Position numbers and translations under genes: made by a program
Shown: piece by piece, positions 8,416 through 17,732 of the stretch
How the letters are laid out: the number at the start of each line of letters is the position of its first letter
Numbering within the stretch: position 1 is the stretch's first letter
Assembly: GCF_022570735.2 (NCBI RefSeq)
Contig: NZ_JANCNS010000002.1
Coordinates: 124,001-188,000, forward strand
Length of the DNA: 64,000 nt
Direction: 5' to 3'
From: Christiangramia oceanisediminis
Lineage (GTDB): Bacteria; Bacteroidota; Bacteroidia; Flavobacteriales; Flavobacteriaceae
Notes under the pieces: generated by a model
The model's database searches: none
Seen by the model: the letters and a program-made list of their open reading frames with translations, nothing else
What the model was told of the DNA's origin: nothing

Positions 8416-9587
8416 TAAGCAATTGCTCTTGCACTTTTTTTATAAATATCCATGATAGTGTGAATATCATGGTCTGCCACTTCTTTTTTAGCATCGGCGA
8501 AATTCAGGAATTCGGTATAGACACAGTCCAATTCCAACTTGGTTAGATTGTACCCCATTTTCTTCGCCTTATAGGCCAATGCAGCTCTTCCGCTACGGGC
8601 AGTTAAAACAATAGCCGACTCGGTGACCCCGACATCGGCTGGATTTATGATTTCGTATGTTTCTCTGTTCTTAATGACGCCATCCTGGTGAATGCCCGAA
8701 CTATGTGCAAAGGCATTTGCACCGACGATCGCCTTATTGGGCTGGACGAACATGCCCATTTCCCTGGAGACCATTTTACTGGTGTCGTATAACAACTGTG
8801 GGTTGATGTCTGTATTTAAATTCAAATACGGATGTTGCCTCAAGATCATGACGACTTCTTCCAAAGCAGTGTTTCCGGCTCTTTCGCCGATCCCGTTAAT
8901 GGTACATTCGATTTGCCTTGCTCCATTTGAAACTCCGGCAATGGCATTAGCTGTGGCTAAACCAAGGTCATTATGACAATGGCAGGAAATGATCACATTT
9001 TCGATCCCAACCACGTTATCCTTAAGATATTTGATCTTTTTGCCGTATTCCTCAGGAAGGCAATAACCGGTGGTATCTGGAATATTCAAGACGGTTGCCC
9101 CGTTCTTAACAGCTTCCGTACAAACCCTGGCAAGGAATTCATTGTCGGTTCTGCCGGCATCTTCAGCATAGAATTCAACATCGTCTACAAAACTTTTAGC
9201 GTAGGCAACGGCTTCACCGGCTCTTTCGATGATCTCGGGCCTGCTGGCCTTGAATTTATATTTTATATGAGAATCGGAAGTTCCAATTCCAGTATGAATT
9301 CTTGGCTTTCTGGCATATTTCAGTGCATCTGCAGCAACCCTGATATCATTCTTCACGGCGCGGGTAAGGCCACAAACCGTGGCATTTTTTACGAGTTTTG
9401 AAATCTCACTAACCGATTTGAAATCGCCAGGACTAGAAACCGGAAAACCGGCCTCGATCACATCAACACCCAGTTCATCCAGTCGAGCAGCAATTTTTAA
9501 TTTTTGTTCAGTATTCAGTTTGCAGCCGGGGACCTGTTCTCCGTCCCTCAACGTAGTGTCAAAAATTTCTACCTTTTCAGTACGCAT
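8415..9587 (-). CDS. leuA: 2-isopropylmalate synthase, short form without regulatory domain
   Basis: Condenses acetyl-CoA with 2-oxoisovalerate, the first step of leucine synthesis. 390 residues. The HMGL-like TIM barrel is complete: [13 protein letters not shown] near the N-terminus (metal-binding Asp and catalytic Arg), [14 protein letters not shown] (metal HxH) near residue 200, NGIGERAGN after it, and SGIHQDGV near 300. Typical LeuA proteins are about 510-560 residues and end in a leucine-binding regulatory domain; here the protein stops after the linker subdomains. Leucine feedback inhibition of the usual kind is therefore unlikely. NifV/homocitrate or citramalate synthase are possible relatives, but its place ahead of leuCDB argues for isopropylmalate. 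Confidence 0.88.
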   Translation of the reverse strand: MRTEKVEIFDTTLRDGEQVPGCKLNTEQKLKIAARLDELGVDVIEAGFPVSSPGDFKSVSEISKLVKNATVCGLTRAVKNDIRVAADALKYARKPRIHTGIGTSDSHIKYKFKASRPEIIERAGEAVAYAKSFVDDVEFYAEDAGRTDNEFLARVCTEAVKNGATVLNIPDTTGYCLPEEYGKKIKYLKDNVVGIENVIISCHCHNDLGLATANAIAGVSNGARQIECTINGIGERAGNTALEEVVMILRQHPYLNLNTDINPQLLYDTSKMVSREMGMFVQPNKAIVGANAFAHSSGIHQDGVIKNRETYEIINPADVGVTESAIVLTARSGRAALAYKAKKMGYNLTKLELDCVYTEFLNFADAKKEVADHDIHTIMDIYKKSARAIA

Positions 9588-9735
9588 ATGAGATTTATTT
9601 TACTATATCTTTATCTAAAGTATCGGAATAAGAATGCTTTCAGCCCTGGAATATGAAAAGCGTTACGATACTGAATTTGGATTATGAAGCTCTTAACCTC
9701 TTGTTTTATAGTGGTTTATAAAATATTGATTTACA
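9588..9735. promoter_or_regulatory. Divergent promoter region between leuA and the next gene
   Basis: 148 bases feeding leuA (-) and the helical-repeat gene (+). On the - strand TACTTTAG (9615-9622) is one base from the Bacteroidota -7 consensus TAnnTTTG and lies about 27 bases before the leuA ATG. No leader peptide, T-box or other leucine attenuator was seen. Confidence 0.35.
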
Positions 9736-11280
9736 ATGACCAATGACTTAACCGAAAACCTGTTTTCTCTAATAAAATCCCTTTCAGCCTCAGAAAAAAG
9801 ACAATTTTCCCTTTATGTAGGCAGGGTAGGAGTGAATTCAGATTCGAAATTTCTGAATTTATACAAGGTTATGTCCCGTCAGAAAAAATATAATGAAGCC
9901 GAGATCCTGAAAAGTACAAGGATCACCAAGCTGCAATTATCCAATGTGAAATCTCACCTGTATAAACAGCTTTTGATCTCGCTTCGGCTGAATCCGGCGC
10001 ACCAGGATATTCCGGTTCAGATCAGGGAACAGCTTGATTTTGCCTATATTCTTTATCATAAAGGCCTTTACAAACAAAGCCTCAAGATCCTGGATAAGGT
10101 GAAAAGCACGGCTCTTACTTACGAGGAAAAGAATGTGGCCTACGAGATCCTGGAACTGGAAAAGATCATCGAATCTCAATATATCACCCGTAGTATTAAG
10201 AACCGTGCGGAAACATTGATCAAACAAACTGAAGAACTCAATAAACTGAATGTTGTTTCGGGCAAACTTTCCAACCTGTCCCTGGAACTATATTCCATCT
10301 TCCTGAAGATGGGCTATTGCCGGACTGAAGAAGAGGCTGAGGGTATAAAAGACTACTTTCAGAAACAGTTGCCCGAATATGATTTTTCGGAATTAGGCTT
10401 CCGGGAAAAGCTGTGGCTTTATAAAGCCCATTTATGGTACAGCTTCCTGATCCAGGACTTTTTGGGTTGTTACCGGTATTCCTCAAAATGGAATGATCTC
10501 TTTAAGGATTACAAGCACCTGATCCCTATTCACCCGGTTTCGTATTTAAAAGGGAACCATTATTTGCTGGAATCGCTTTTTTACCTAAGCCATATCGAGC
10601 TTTTTGAGGAGACCTTGAAACATCTTGAAGATTCGCTTCGGGATCCGCGCATTCCTCATGATGATAATATCTCGGCCCTAGCCTTTTTATATGTGTATTC
10701 TAATAAACTGAATTTAAGGTTTATGAAAGGCGAGTTTGGCAATGCAGAAGAACTGGTGGAAAAGATCATTCAGAAGATCAATAAATTCCGCGGCAGACTG
10801 GATGAACATCATATCATGGTGTTCTACTATAAGATAGGTTGTTTGTATTTTGGGGACGGTGATAACAAGAAGTGTATTGAGTATCTTAAGAAGATCATCA
10901 CCAATAAATCGCTGGAAATGCGGGAAGATTTAATGTGTTTCGCGCGTATCCTTAACCTGGTAGCTCATTATGAAGCGGGGCTGGATTATCACCTGGACAG
11001 CCTGGTGAAGTCTACCTATAAGTTTTTGATCAAGATGGATGACCTGCACGAGGTTCAGAAAGAAATGATCCGGTTTTTGAGGAATATGCCTGATGTTTCG
11101 CCGCTGAATATTAAAGACGAATTCAGAAAACTGCATGCGAAACTGAAGAAATTTGAAGATCATCCTTACGAAAAACGGGCATTTTTATACCTGGATATTA
11201 TTTCCTGGCTGGAGAGCAAGATCGAAAACCGGCCTGTTAAGGATATCATGAAAGAAAAAAGCGAAGCTTTATCGAGATAA
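9736..11280 (+). CDS. Conserved helical (TPR-like) protein of unknown function
   Basis: 514 residues, no signal peptide, no membrane segment, predominantly helical and rich in Leu, Lys, Glu and Tyr. From about residue 95 the sequence has the rhythm of degenerate tetratricopeptide repeats (for example ILYHKGLYKQSLKILDKV and YYKIGCLYFGDGDNKKCIEYLKKI). The N-terminal 80 residues (LSASEKRQFSLYV, then TKLQLSNVKSHLYKQLLISL) read like a small helical bundle. I recall similar long cytoplasmic proteins as common in Bacteroidota but know no function. An EamA-type transporter gene begins 11 bases after the stop, so the two are probably co-transcribed. Confidence 0.8.
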   Translation: MTNDLTENLFSLIKSLSASEKRQFSLYVGRVGVNSDSKFLNLYKVMSRQKKYNEAEILKSTRITKLQLSNVKSHLYKQLLISLRLNPAHQDIPVQIREQLDFAYILYHKGLYKQSLKILDKVKSTALTYEEKNVAYEILELEKIIESQYITRSIKNRAETLIKQTEELNKLNVVSGKLSNLSLELYSIFLKMGYCRTEEEAEGIKDYFQKQLPEYDFSELGFREKLWLYKAHLWYSFLIQDFLGCYRYSSKWNDLFKDYKHLIPIHPVSYLKGNHYLLESLFYLSHIELFEETLKHLEDSLRDPRIPHDDNISALAFLYVYSNKLNLRFMKGEFGNAEELVEKIIQKINKFRGRLDEHHIMVFYYKIGCLYFGDGDNKKCIEYLKKIITNKSLEMREDLMCFARILNLVAHYEAGLDYHLDSLVKSTYKFLIKMDDLHEVQKEMIRFLRNMPDVSPLNIKDEFRKLHAKLKKFEDHPYEKRAFLYLDIISWLESKIENRPVKDIMKEKSEALSR

Positions 11281-11291
11281 ACTGAAGCGAT

Positions 11292-12167
11292 TTGCCCCAG
11301 AAAAACCAGCATCTAGTCAATATCCTCCAGCTAAACCTTGCCGTGATGCTGATCAGCACCTCGGGAGCACTAGGCCGGTATATTAGCCTGCATCCCGTTT
11401 TTACGATCTTTTATCGCTGTGTGCTGGCGGTGATCGTTTTTTACTTTTTCTGCAAATGGCAGAAGATCTCACTGAAAGTCGATAATAAGAGGGATCTTTT
11501 AAAAATGATTCTGGGTGGGATACTGATGGGAGGTCACTGGATCACTTATTTTTATTCCCTTCAATACAGCAGCGTAGCGATCGCGCTTTTATCCCTGTTT
11601 ACCTACCCGGTGATCACCGCTTTTTTAGAACCTATCCTTTTTAAGATTAAATTCAATAAAGTGCATATTGGTCTGGGATTGCTGGTACTGGCTGGTATTT
11701 ATTTTCTAAGCCCGGAATTCGATTTGGAGAACGATTATTTTATCGCGATCATTTTCGGGATCGCTTCGGCTGTGTTTTATTCGTTTCGAAATTTGCTGAT
11801 GAAACGCGAAGTAGAGCGCTATAACGGAACTGCGCTCATGTTTTACCAGATCCTGGTAGTGGCGATCTGTCTTTTTCCTTCGACTTTTTTCAGTGATTTT
11901 GACCTGGTGCTTGATAACTGGAAACCTCTATTGCTGCTGGCAGTGCTAACAACCTGTATTGGACATACCTTATTTTTAAAAAGCTTCCGGAATTTCAGCA
12001 TTACCGCTGCCAGTATCATGAGTAGTATTCAGCCAGTTTACGGAATTATCCTCGGAGTGATCTTCCTGAATGAAATTCCGGGATTTAATACTATCATTGG
12101 CGGGTTACTAATCCTCAGTGCTGTAATTATCGAAAGCCTGCTGTCTATCAGGAATAATAAAGCCTGA
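11292..12167 (+). CDS. EamA/DMT-family membrane transporter
   Basis: Ten-helix exporter of the drug/metabolite transporter superfamily, 291 residues, built from two EamA repeats (about 10-135 and 150-285). Hydrophobic segments fill nearly the whole length; SGALGRYI and ILGVIFLNEIPG match the characteristic ends of the EamA repeats. The substrate cannot be told. Start uncertain: the frame opens with TTG at 11292, and the first ATG is already inside the first helix (MLISTSGALG), so TTG or the GTG just before that ATG is used. Likely co-transcribed with the preceding helical-repeat gene. Confidence 0.82.
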   Translation: MPQKNQHLVNILQLNLAVMLISTSGALGRYISLHPVFTIFYRCVLAVIVFYFFCKWQKISLKVDNKRDLLKMILGGILMGGHWITYFYSLQYSSVAIALLSLFTYPVITAFLEPILFKIKFNKVHIGLGLLVLAGIYFLSPEFDLENDYFIAIIFGIASAVFYSFRNLLMKREVERYNGTALMFYQILVVAICLFPSTFFSDFDLVLDNWKPLLLLAVLTTCIGHTLFLKSFRNFSITAASIMSSIQPVYGIILGVIFLNEIPGFNTIIGGLLILSAVIIESLLSIRNNKA

Positions 12168-12171
12168 AAAC

Positions 12172-12930
12172 TTACACGCAGGCGTCCCAGATAGGATCTG
12201 AAGGGGGAGGCGCGATCACATGTACCGGTATATTTTTAACCGGATGCTGAAATTTCAATTCTCGTGCATGTAAATGAATGCTCGCATCTTTATTACTTCG
12301 GTCAAAACCATATTTCAGGTCGCCTTTTATTGGGCAACCAATCGCTGAAAGCTGACTTCTTATCTGGTGATGCCTGCCGGTTTCCAGATCGATCTTAAAC
12401 AGGTAATAATTATCCAGTTTTTTGATGAGTTCGTAGTGGAGGATGGCTTTCTTACTATCCGGAACTTCCTTTATATGTGCGTAAGATTTATTCTGTTTTG
12501 GATTTCGTTTTAGGAAATGAATTAGGCTGTCTTTTTGTTTGGGCGGTTCATTTTTCACTACGGCCCAGTAGGTCTTCTGGGCATCTTTATTCTGGAATAA
12601 TTTATTCAACCGTGGCAGGGCTTTAGAGGTTTTTGAAAACAGCACGATCCCGCTGGTAGGGCGGTCCAGCCTGTGAACCACACCCAGGTACACATTCCCT
12701 GGCTTGTTGTATTTTTCCTTGAGGAAAGATTTTACCACTTCGCTTAAAGGCTTGTCGCCAGTCTTGTCACCCTGAACGATATCGCCCGGTCTTTTATTAA
12801 CCACGATGATGTGGTTGTCTTCATAAAGAACCTCCAGATTGTCTTTATTGGAAAGTGTTTTTTCTGAACCCAATATTGATAAGTTTTTAGAATTGACCTT
12901 AATTCTCAATTCTGAATTTAACCCTTTCAA
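12172..12930 (-). CDS. RluA-family RNA pseudouridine synthase
   Basis: Isomerises specific uridines in rRNA or tRNA. About 230-252 residues. Seen: VLYEDNHIIVVNKRPGDIVQGD (fold start), catalytic block GVVHRLDRPTSGIVLFSK with the catalytic Asp of HRLD, and the later RHHQIRSQLSAIGCPIKGD block. No S4 domain precedes the catalytic domain, as in the small RluA relatives. The start is unclear: there is no ATG; TTG codons at 12930 and 12873 are in frame, and the DNA encoding the first 15-20 residues looks like part of an intergenic repeat. It lies just downstream of panB on the same strand, but the functions are unrelated. Confidence 0.85.
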   Translation of the reverse strand: MKGLNSELRIKVNSKNLSILGSEKTLSNKDNLEVLYEDNHIIVVNKRPGDIVQGDKTGDKPLSEVVKSFLKEKYNKPGNVYLGVVHRLDRPTSGIVLFSKTSKALPRLNKLFQNKDAQKTYWAVVKNEPPKQKDSLIHFLKRNPKQNKSYAHIKEVPDSKKAILHYELIKKLDNYYLFKIDLETGRHHQIRSQLSAIGCPIKGDLKYGFDRSNKDASIHLHARELKFQHPVKNIPVHVIAPPPSDPIWDACV

Positions 12931-12964
12931 ACTTCGTACTTCGAACTTTTAACCTCGTACCTCG
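12885..12964. repeat. Simple-sequence intergenic element between panB and the RluA gene
   Basis: On the - strand it reads as near-repeats of CGAGGTACGAGG, AGTTCGAAGTACGAAG and AATTCAGAATTGAGAATTA. Such runs of TTCGTACTTCGAAC and AATTCTGAATT occur as dispersed filler in flavobacterial gaps (recollection). The open frame of the RluA gene runs into it. Confidence 0.45.
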
Positions 12965-13783
12965 CTAGTATTGTTCCTTATCTGAAGGGAAATCCCGGCT
13001 TTTTACATCATCCCGGTAGTTTTCAAAGGCTTTGGTCATTTCGGTATGTAGATCGGCATATCTTCTTAGGAAACGCGGATTGAACTCGTGTGTCATTCCA
13101 AGCATATCATGAACAACCAGCACCTGGCCATCAACTCCTTTTCCGGCACCGATCCCTATTACCGGAATACTGATGCTTTCAGCGACTTCTTTGGCCAGTT
13201 CAGCAGGAACTTTTTCAAGTACTACCGCAAAACAGCCCATTTTTTCGAGCATTTTGGCATCGCTTTTTAGTTTTTCTGCTTCCTGTTCCTCGCGGGCTCT
13301 TACCGTGTATGTTCCGAATTTATAGATGGACTGAGGGGTAAGTCCTAAATGTCCCATTACCGGAATTCCGGCGTGCAGAATTCGTTTTATCGAATCCTTT
13401 ACTTCTTTTCCACCTTCCAGTTTTACGGCATGTGCACCGCTTTCTTTCATGATCCTGATAGCCGATCTTAATGCTTCTTTTGGATCACTCTGGTAACTTC
13501 CGAAAGGAAGGTCAACTACTACCAGGGATCTGGTGATCGCTCTAACCACACTGGTGGCATGATAGATCATCTGGTCCAGGGTGATTGGAAGGGTAGTTTC
13601 ATGGCCGGCCATCACGTTGCTGGCAGAATCACCTACCAGGATCACATCGATCCCGGCACCGTCTACAATTTTCGCCATGGAATAATCATAGGCAGTAAGC
13701 ATGGCGATCTTTTCACCATTCGCTTTCATATCTACCAGGGATTTGGTGGTGATACGCTTGTATTCTTTCTTAGCAACAGACAT
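12965..13783 (-). CDS. panB: 3-methyl-2-oxobutanoate hydroxymethyltransferase
   Basis: First step of pantothenate synthesis: adds the methylene-THF one-carbon unit to 2-oxoisovalerate, giving ketopantoate. 272 residues, usual length. Seen: [17 protein letters not shown], metal-binding [19 protein letters not shown] (about 50-68), AVKLEGG (about 120), GHLGLTPQS (about 144), and the catalytic-Glu region [10 protein letters not shown] (about 189). It draws on the same 2-oxoisovalerate used by LeuA a few kb away. Divergent from the small secreted protein at 13848. Confidence 0.95.
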   Translation of the reverse strand: MSVAKKEYKRITTKSLVDMKANGEKIAMLTAYDYSMAKIVDGAGIDVILVGDSASNVMAGHETTLPITLDQMIYHATSVVRAITRSLVVVDLPFGSYQSDPKEALRSAIRIMKESGAHAVKLEGGKEVKDSIKRILHAGIPVMGHLGLTPQSIYKFGTYTVRAREEQEAEKLKSDAKMLEKMGCFAVVLEKVPAELAKEVAESISIPVIGIGAGKGVDGQVLVVHDMLGMTHEFNPRFLRRYADLHTEMTKAFENYRDDVKSRDFPSDKEQY

Positions 13784-13847
13784 CGGCTATAATTTAAATT
13801 TGAGTAAAAGTAGTAAATTCGTGAGCCACATTCAAAACTAGCTACAA

Positions 13848-14294
13848 ATGAAAAAACTATTCGTATTAGGTCTTATATTTCTTAATATTTCTGCTTTTGC
13901 CCAATCAGAACCCGAAAGTCTTGTAAAGGAGTTTTTTAGGTCTTTTCACGCCCAGGATACGGTGGCTCTTAAAAGCTATGCCCAACCTGGAACCAGGATG
14001 GAAACGGCTTCTATAAATGAACAGGGAAAGGTGCAGTTCAGTTCTATGGATTATTCGCAATTCCTGGAACGAATAGCATCTATCCCTGCCGATTCAGAAT
14101 TTGAAGAAGTTCTGCATGAATACAGGGTGGAAAAGAACGGAGTGCTTGCTACCGTAACCACACCTTATAGCTTTTATTTTAACGGAAACCTTAGTCATTG
14201 CGGGGTGAATAGCTTTCAAATGGTCCAATTCGATGATACCTGGAAAATCACTTATGTTATCGATACCCGAACTAAGAAGGATTGTAAAGAATAA
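13848..14294 (+). CDS. Small secreted protein, probable SnoaL/NTF2-like fold
   Basis: 148 residues with a clear Sec signal peptide (MKKLFVLGLIFLNISAFA, cleavage before QSE). The mature part starts with an amphipathic helix ESLVKEFFRSFHAQDTVALKSY and then alternates beta strands, ending VQFDDTWKITYVIDTR, a pattern typical of SnoaL/NTF2-like or lumazine-binding-like small periplasmic proteins. Two cysteines (in SHCGV and KKDCKE) could form a disulfide. No catalytic residues can be assigned and the function is unknown. Divergent from panB with a 64-base gap; convergent with the alcohol dehydrogenase. Confidence 0.75.
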   Translation: MKKLFVLGLIFLNISAFAQSEPESLVKEFFRSFHAQDTVALKSYAQPGTRMETASINEQGKVQFSSMDYSQFLERIASIPADSEFEEVLHEYRVEKNGVLATVTTPYSFYFNGNLSHCGVNSFQMVQFDDTWKITYVIDTRTKKDCKE

Positions 14295-14300
14295 ATAAAA

Positions 14301-14330
14301 ACCGGAAGATCAATCACTCGATCTTCCGGT
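14301..14330 (-). terminator. Terminator downstream of the alcohol dehydrogenase gene
   Basis: ACCGGAAGATC (14301-14311) pairs perfectly with GATCTTCCGGT (14320-14330). On the - strand it is followed by TTTTTATTTATT, so it mainly terminates the dehydrogenase gene; on + no U-run follows. Confidence 0.75.
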
Positions 14331-14353
14331 CCAAAAGGCTAGTATTCGGATTC

Positions 14354-15358
14354 TTAAGGTTTCAACACCACTCTGAATCTTGCCTTATTATTCATCATTT
14401 TTTCAAAAGCTTCGTTCGCCTTGTCCAGCGGAAATTCTTCTATCATAGGTTTTGTGCCGGTCATTGCGCTGAAATTAAGCGTGTCTTCAGAATCCATTGC
14501 TGTACCGCTTGGCCAACCCGCGGCTGACTTTCTTCCCATCAGTAATTGCATTGGAGAAACCTCTATTGGTTCTCCAGTAGCTGCAACCATCAACAATTTT
14601 CCGTCGATTCCCAGTCCGTCAACTACTGCTGAAATCGCATCACTGTGTGGTGCAGTAGCGAGTATCAGTTTGGCTCCTCCCAGTTTTTGAAGTTCTTCTG
14701 AGCCATCTTTTTCACCGGTATTGATAAAGTGATGTGCACCCAGTTTAGTGGCCAGATCCTTTTTATCATTGCTGTGAGAAACGGCTACGGTCCTCATTCC
14801 CATTTTATTGGCATACTGTATCGCTAAATGTCCTAGCCCACCAATTCCCTGAACGGCAACCAGGTCTCCGGCCCGAATTCCTGAATTTCGTAAAGCATTG
14901 TAAACCGTGATCCCGGCGCAAAGCAGGGGAGCGGCATCGGCAGAAGAAAGTTCATCCGGAATAGCCGCGATCGCTTCTTTTGGAGCTGTCATAAACTCCG
15001 CGTATCCACCATCATAAGAAATACCGCTGATCTTTCCATTCTCACAGTTAATAAAATCACCTCTGCGGCAGGGCTCACATTCAAAACAATGTCCTCCGTG
15101 CCAGCCAACACCTACTCGCTGACCTTTTTTCCAGTTGGAGACATTTTTACCTACTTCTTCAACTATTCCTACTACTTCGTGGCCCGGGATCCTTGGATAT
15201 TCCAGTCCGGGGAAACCACCTGCTTTTACAAAATTGTCACTGTGGCAAATTCCGCAGGCCTCTACCTTAATTAATATTTCATTTTCAGCAGGGCTTGGTT
15301 TATCTACGTCTTTAATTATAAAATCACCACCTGCTTCTTCAATTACTGCTGCTTTCAT
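14354..15358 (-). CDS. Zinc-dependent alcohol dehydrogenase
   Basis: Medium-chain dehydrogenase, 334 residues, oxidising alcohols with NAD(P). Catalytic-zinc ligands: Cys38 in GICHSD, His60-Glu61 in IPGHE, and the Cys in PLLCAGITVYNALR (about 147). Structural zinc: four cysteines 91, 94, 97 and 105 in CFECEPCRRGDFINC. Rossmann motif GIGGLGHLAIQYA near residue 175. The pattern is that of the AdhA/AdhP bacterial ethanol-type enzymes rather than threonine or sorbitol dehydrogenases. Monocistronic: divergent space upstream and its own terminator downstream. Substrate is inferred only at family level. Confidence 0.88.
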   Translation of the reverse strand: MKAAVIEEAGGDFIIKDVDKPSPAENEILIKVEACGICHSDNFVKAGGFPGLEYPRIPGHEVVGIVEEVGKNVSNWKKGQRVGVGWHGGHCFECEPCRRGDFINCENGKISGISYDGGYAEFMTAPKEAIAAIPDELSSADAAPLLCAGITVYNALRNSGIRAGDLVAVQGIGGLGHLAIQYANKMGMRTVAVSHSNDKKDLATKLGAHHFINTGEKDGSEELQKLGGAKLILATAPHSDAISAVVDGLGIDGKLLMVAATGEPIEVSPMQLLMGRKSAAGWPSGTAMDSEDTLNFSAMTGTKPMIEEFPLDKANEAFEKMMNNKARFRVVLKP

Positions 15359-15497
15359 TTTTACTATATTTTTAGTTGGTTATCATAGAACAGGAAGATC
15401 TTTTTAGATCAGAAGAGTTTACCTGAACCATTCATTCTTTTAATTGTTGGCAGAAGTTACGAAACGGAAGTCCAAAAATGCTTTAAGACAATGTTAA

Positions 15498-16187
15498 TTA
15501 GGAAAGGTTGAAGGGTAGTAATAGGATGATGACCAGGGAATTATTCATGCTATGAAGTAAGATTGGCCAAATGAGGTTTTTGTTCTCAAGTTTTACCTTT
15601 CCGAAGAAATAACCGGCAATGATCCTTGGGAAGATCATTACGAAAAGCGCGAGGTCCATCTGAAAGCTATCTACATAGTTGAAGATATGCACAAAACCGA
15701 AAAGTATGGCTCCACCTATCCAGATAGCCATATAATACCGGTGAAAATAGAAGCATATTTTTCGGTATAAGTTTTCACCAATCAATTCTCCAAGGGCATA
15801 ATATAGAAAAGCCATGGAACCGAAAAGCAGCAAATATCGCAAGCTCCAATGCGCTTCTTCAGGAATAATTACGATTCCAATCATATAGAGAATAGAACAG
15901 ATAAAGATTCGGAGCGTGCTTTTGGATGGTTTCAGCAGACTGCGAAAAACGCTTTCTTCAATTATAGGTGCAGCAATAATGGCCAGGAAAGCAAATTTCC
16001 AGGGGTTTTCATTCAGGATTTCGAGGATTTCGATCTGCTGATATTTATCAAGATCAAGCTCCAGAACAAAAAGGTTGAAAATCCCAAGTAAAAAGAAGAA
16101 GATGAAATAACACAGGATCATCAGCATGAAATTCCTGAAAAGGTTCTTCAGCTTCAGATTAAAGTTATTCTCCCTTAGAACATTCAA
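15498..16187 (-). CDS. CPBP-family intramembrane protease
   Basis: 229 residues with about six hydrophobic segments. The CPBP (Rce1/Abi-like) motifs are present: EExxxR in PIIEESVFRSLL (about residue 80), a histidine in FGFVHIFNY (about 165) and another in ILLHSMNNS near the C-terminus. Family members cleave within membranes or act as bacteriocin-immunity proteins; the target here is unknown. The frame opens with TTG at 16187; the first internal ATG (MLMILCYF) would already be in the first helix. It begins 10 bases after the serine dehydratase stop on the same strand, so both are probably in one transcript. Confidence 0.82.
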   Translation of the reverse strand: MNVLRENNFNLKLKNLFRNFMLMILCYFIFFFLLGIFNLFVLELDLDKYQQIEILEILNENPWKFAFLAIIAAPIIEESVFRSLLKPSKSTLRIFICSILYMIGIVIIPEEAHWSLRYLLLFGSMAFLYYALGELIGENLYRKICFYFHRYYMAIWIGGAILFGFVHIFNYVDSFQMDLALFVMIFPRIIAGYFFGKVKLENKNLIWPILLHSMNNSLVIILLLPFNLS

Positions 16188-16197
16188 ATTTTTTCAA

Positions 16198-17631
16198 TTA
16201 GCAATCACTAAGGCTTACCTTCACGGCAAGGCCACCTTCTGAAGTTTCCTTATATTTTTTATTCATATCCTTGGCCGTTTCCCACATGGTTTCGATCACC
16301 TTGTCCAGTGGAACTTTCGCCTTACTGGCATCGCTTTCCATGGCAATCTCTGCTGCATTGATCGCTTTGATGGCGCCCATGGCATTTCTTTCGATACATG
16401 GAACCTGAACGAGTCCGGCGATAGGATCACAGGTAAGACCTAAATGATGCTCCATGGCGATCTCGCTGGCCATCAAAACCTGCTCGGGTGTTCCGCCCAG
16501 CAATTCGGTTAAACCTCCTGCGGCCATGGCTGAAGATACGCCAATTTCGGCCTGGCAACCTCCCATTGCGGCAGAAATGGTCGCTCCTTTTTTGAAAAGG
16601 CTTCCAATTTCTCCGGCAACCAGCATGAATCTTTTCAGGTCTTCGAAAGTTGCATCGTGGTTTTCGATACACATATAATACATCATCACGGCGGGAACGG
16701 TTCCTGCACTACCATTGGTTGGCGCGGTAACCACTCTTCCCAGAGAAGCATTCACTTCGTTCACACTAAGGGCGAAACAGCTTACCCATTTAAGGATCTG
16801 GCGGAATTTCACTTCGGTCTTTCGAATGGCCGGGATCCAGTCTTCGACTCCTGAATATTCAGTATCACCAATCAGGCGTTGATGCATTTCGAAGGCGCGG
16901 CGTTTTACATTGAGCCCGCCGGGAAGTGTACCTTCGGTATGACAGCCAATATACATCGATTCCAGCATGACATCCCATACCTGTTTGAAATTGGCTTCGA
17001 TCTGCTCATCGGTTCTTAAGGAACGTTCATTTTCCAGGACGATGGAAGAGATTGGTTTATTTTCGGCTTTACAATAAGCCAGCAGCTCAGTTGCCTTTTC
17101 CACCGGGAAAGGGAATTCCTGGAAATTCTTCATTTTCTTGCTGGCATTCTTACGCTCTTTTTTAACTACGAATCCGCCACCAATCGAATAAAATGAAGAG
17201 GAAGATTTTTTACCATTATAAAGACACGCTCTAAAGGTTATTCCGTTAGGATGGAATTCAAGGAATTTTCGGTTAAATTTGACATCCTCGGCCATGCTGA
17301 AGTCAATTTCACGTTCCCCATTGAAATTAAGTTTCCCCATTTCCTTAATTCTCTCTATTTCAGCTTCAATAATAGAAATGTCCATAGTCACTGGATCGTG
17401 GCCTAACAAACCAAGAACAGTAGCAATATCGGTCGCATGCCCTTTTCCGGTAAGACTTAAAGAACCGTAAAGATCAACGTGGATCCTTTCAACTTCTTCA
17501 AATTTTCCCTTCTGCTTGAGTTCACCTATCCATCTTTGCGCGGCTCTCCAGGGGCCAAGGGTATGAGAACTGGAAGGGCCTACGCCAACCTTAAGCATAT
17601 CAAAAACGCTAATGCATTCTATTTTTCGCAT
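16198..17631 (-). CDS. sdaA: L-serine ammonia-lyase (serine dehydratase), single-chain iron-sulfur type
   Basis: Deaminates L-serine to pyruvate using a 4Fe-4S cluster. 477 residues, with the beta and alpha domains fused in one chain as in E. coli SdaA. Seen: N-terminal SVFDMLKVGVGPSSSHTLGPW, the central TAPTNGSAGTVPAV block (about 308), GGCQAEIGVSSAMAAGG (about 355), and the cysteine pair in GLTCDPIAGLVQVPCIERN (about 402-420) that supplies cluster ligands. Lone metabolic gene upstream of the CPBP protease. Confidence 0.93.
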   Translation of the reverse strand: MRKIECISVFDMLKVGVGPSSSHTLGPWRAAQRWIGELKQKGKFEEVERIHVDLYGSLSLTGKGHATDIATVLGLLGHDPVTMDISIIEAEIERIKEMGKLNFNGEREIDFSMAEDVKFNRKFLEFHPNGITFRACLYNGKKSSSSFYSIGGGFVVKKERKNASKKMKNFQEFPFPVEKATELLAYCKAENKPISSIVLENERSLRTDEQIEANFKQVWDVMLESMYIGCHTEGTLPGGLNVKRRAFEMHQRLIGDTEYSGVEDWIPAIRKTEVKFRQILKWVSCFALSVNEVNASLGRVVTAPTNGSAGTVPAVMMYYMCIENHDATFEDLKRFMLVAGEIGSLFKKGATISAAMGGCQAEIGVSSAMAAGGLTELLGGTPEQVLMASEIAMEHHLGLTCDPIAGLVQVPCIERNAMGAIKAINAAEIAMESDASKAKVPLDKVIETMWETAKDMNKKYKETSEGGLAVKVSLSDC

Positions 17632-17732
17632 TGAGAGTAAGAATTTGAACGCAAAAATAATGAATTGCTAATCCTGCCCATGAAAAATTGAGAAAATAAT
17701 ATTGCTGAATTAGGTTGGATTTAAGATACTAA

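Noticed and set aside
9588-9735. Possible leucine leader peptide or T-box before leuA
   Set aside because: No Leu-rich mini-ORF, no T-box sequence and no terminator/antiterminator pair found.
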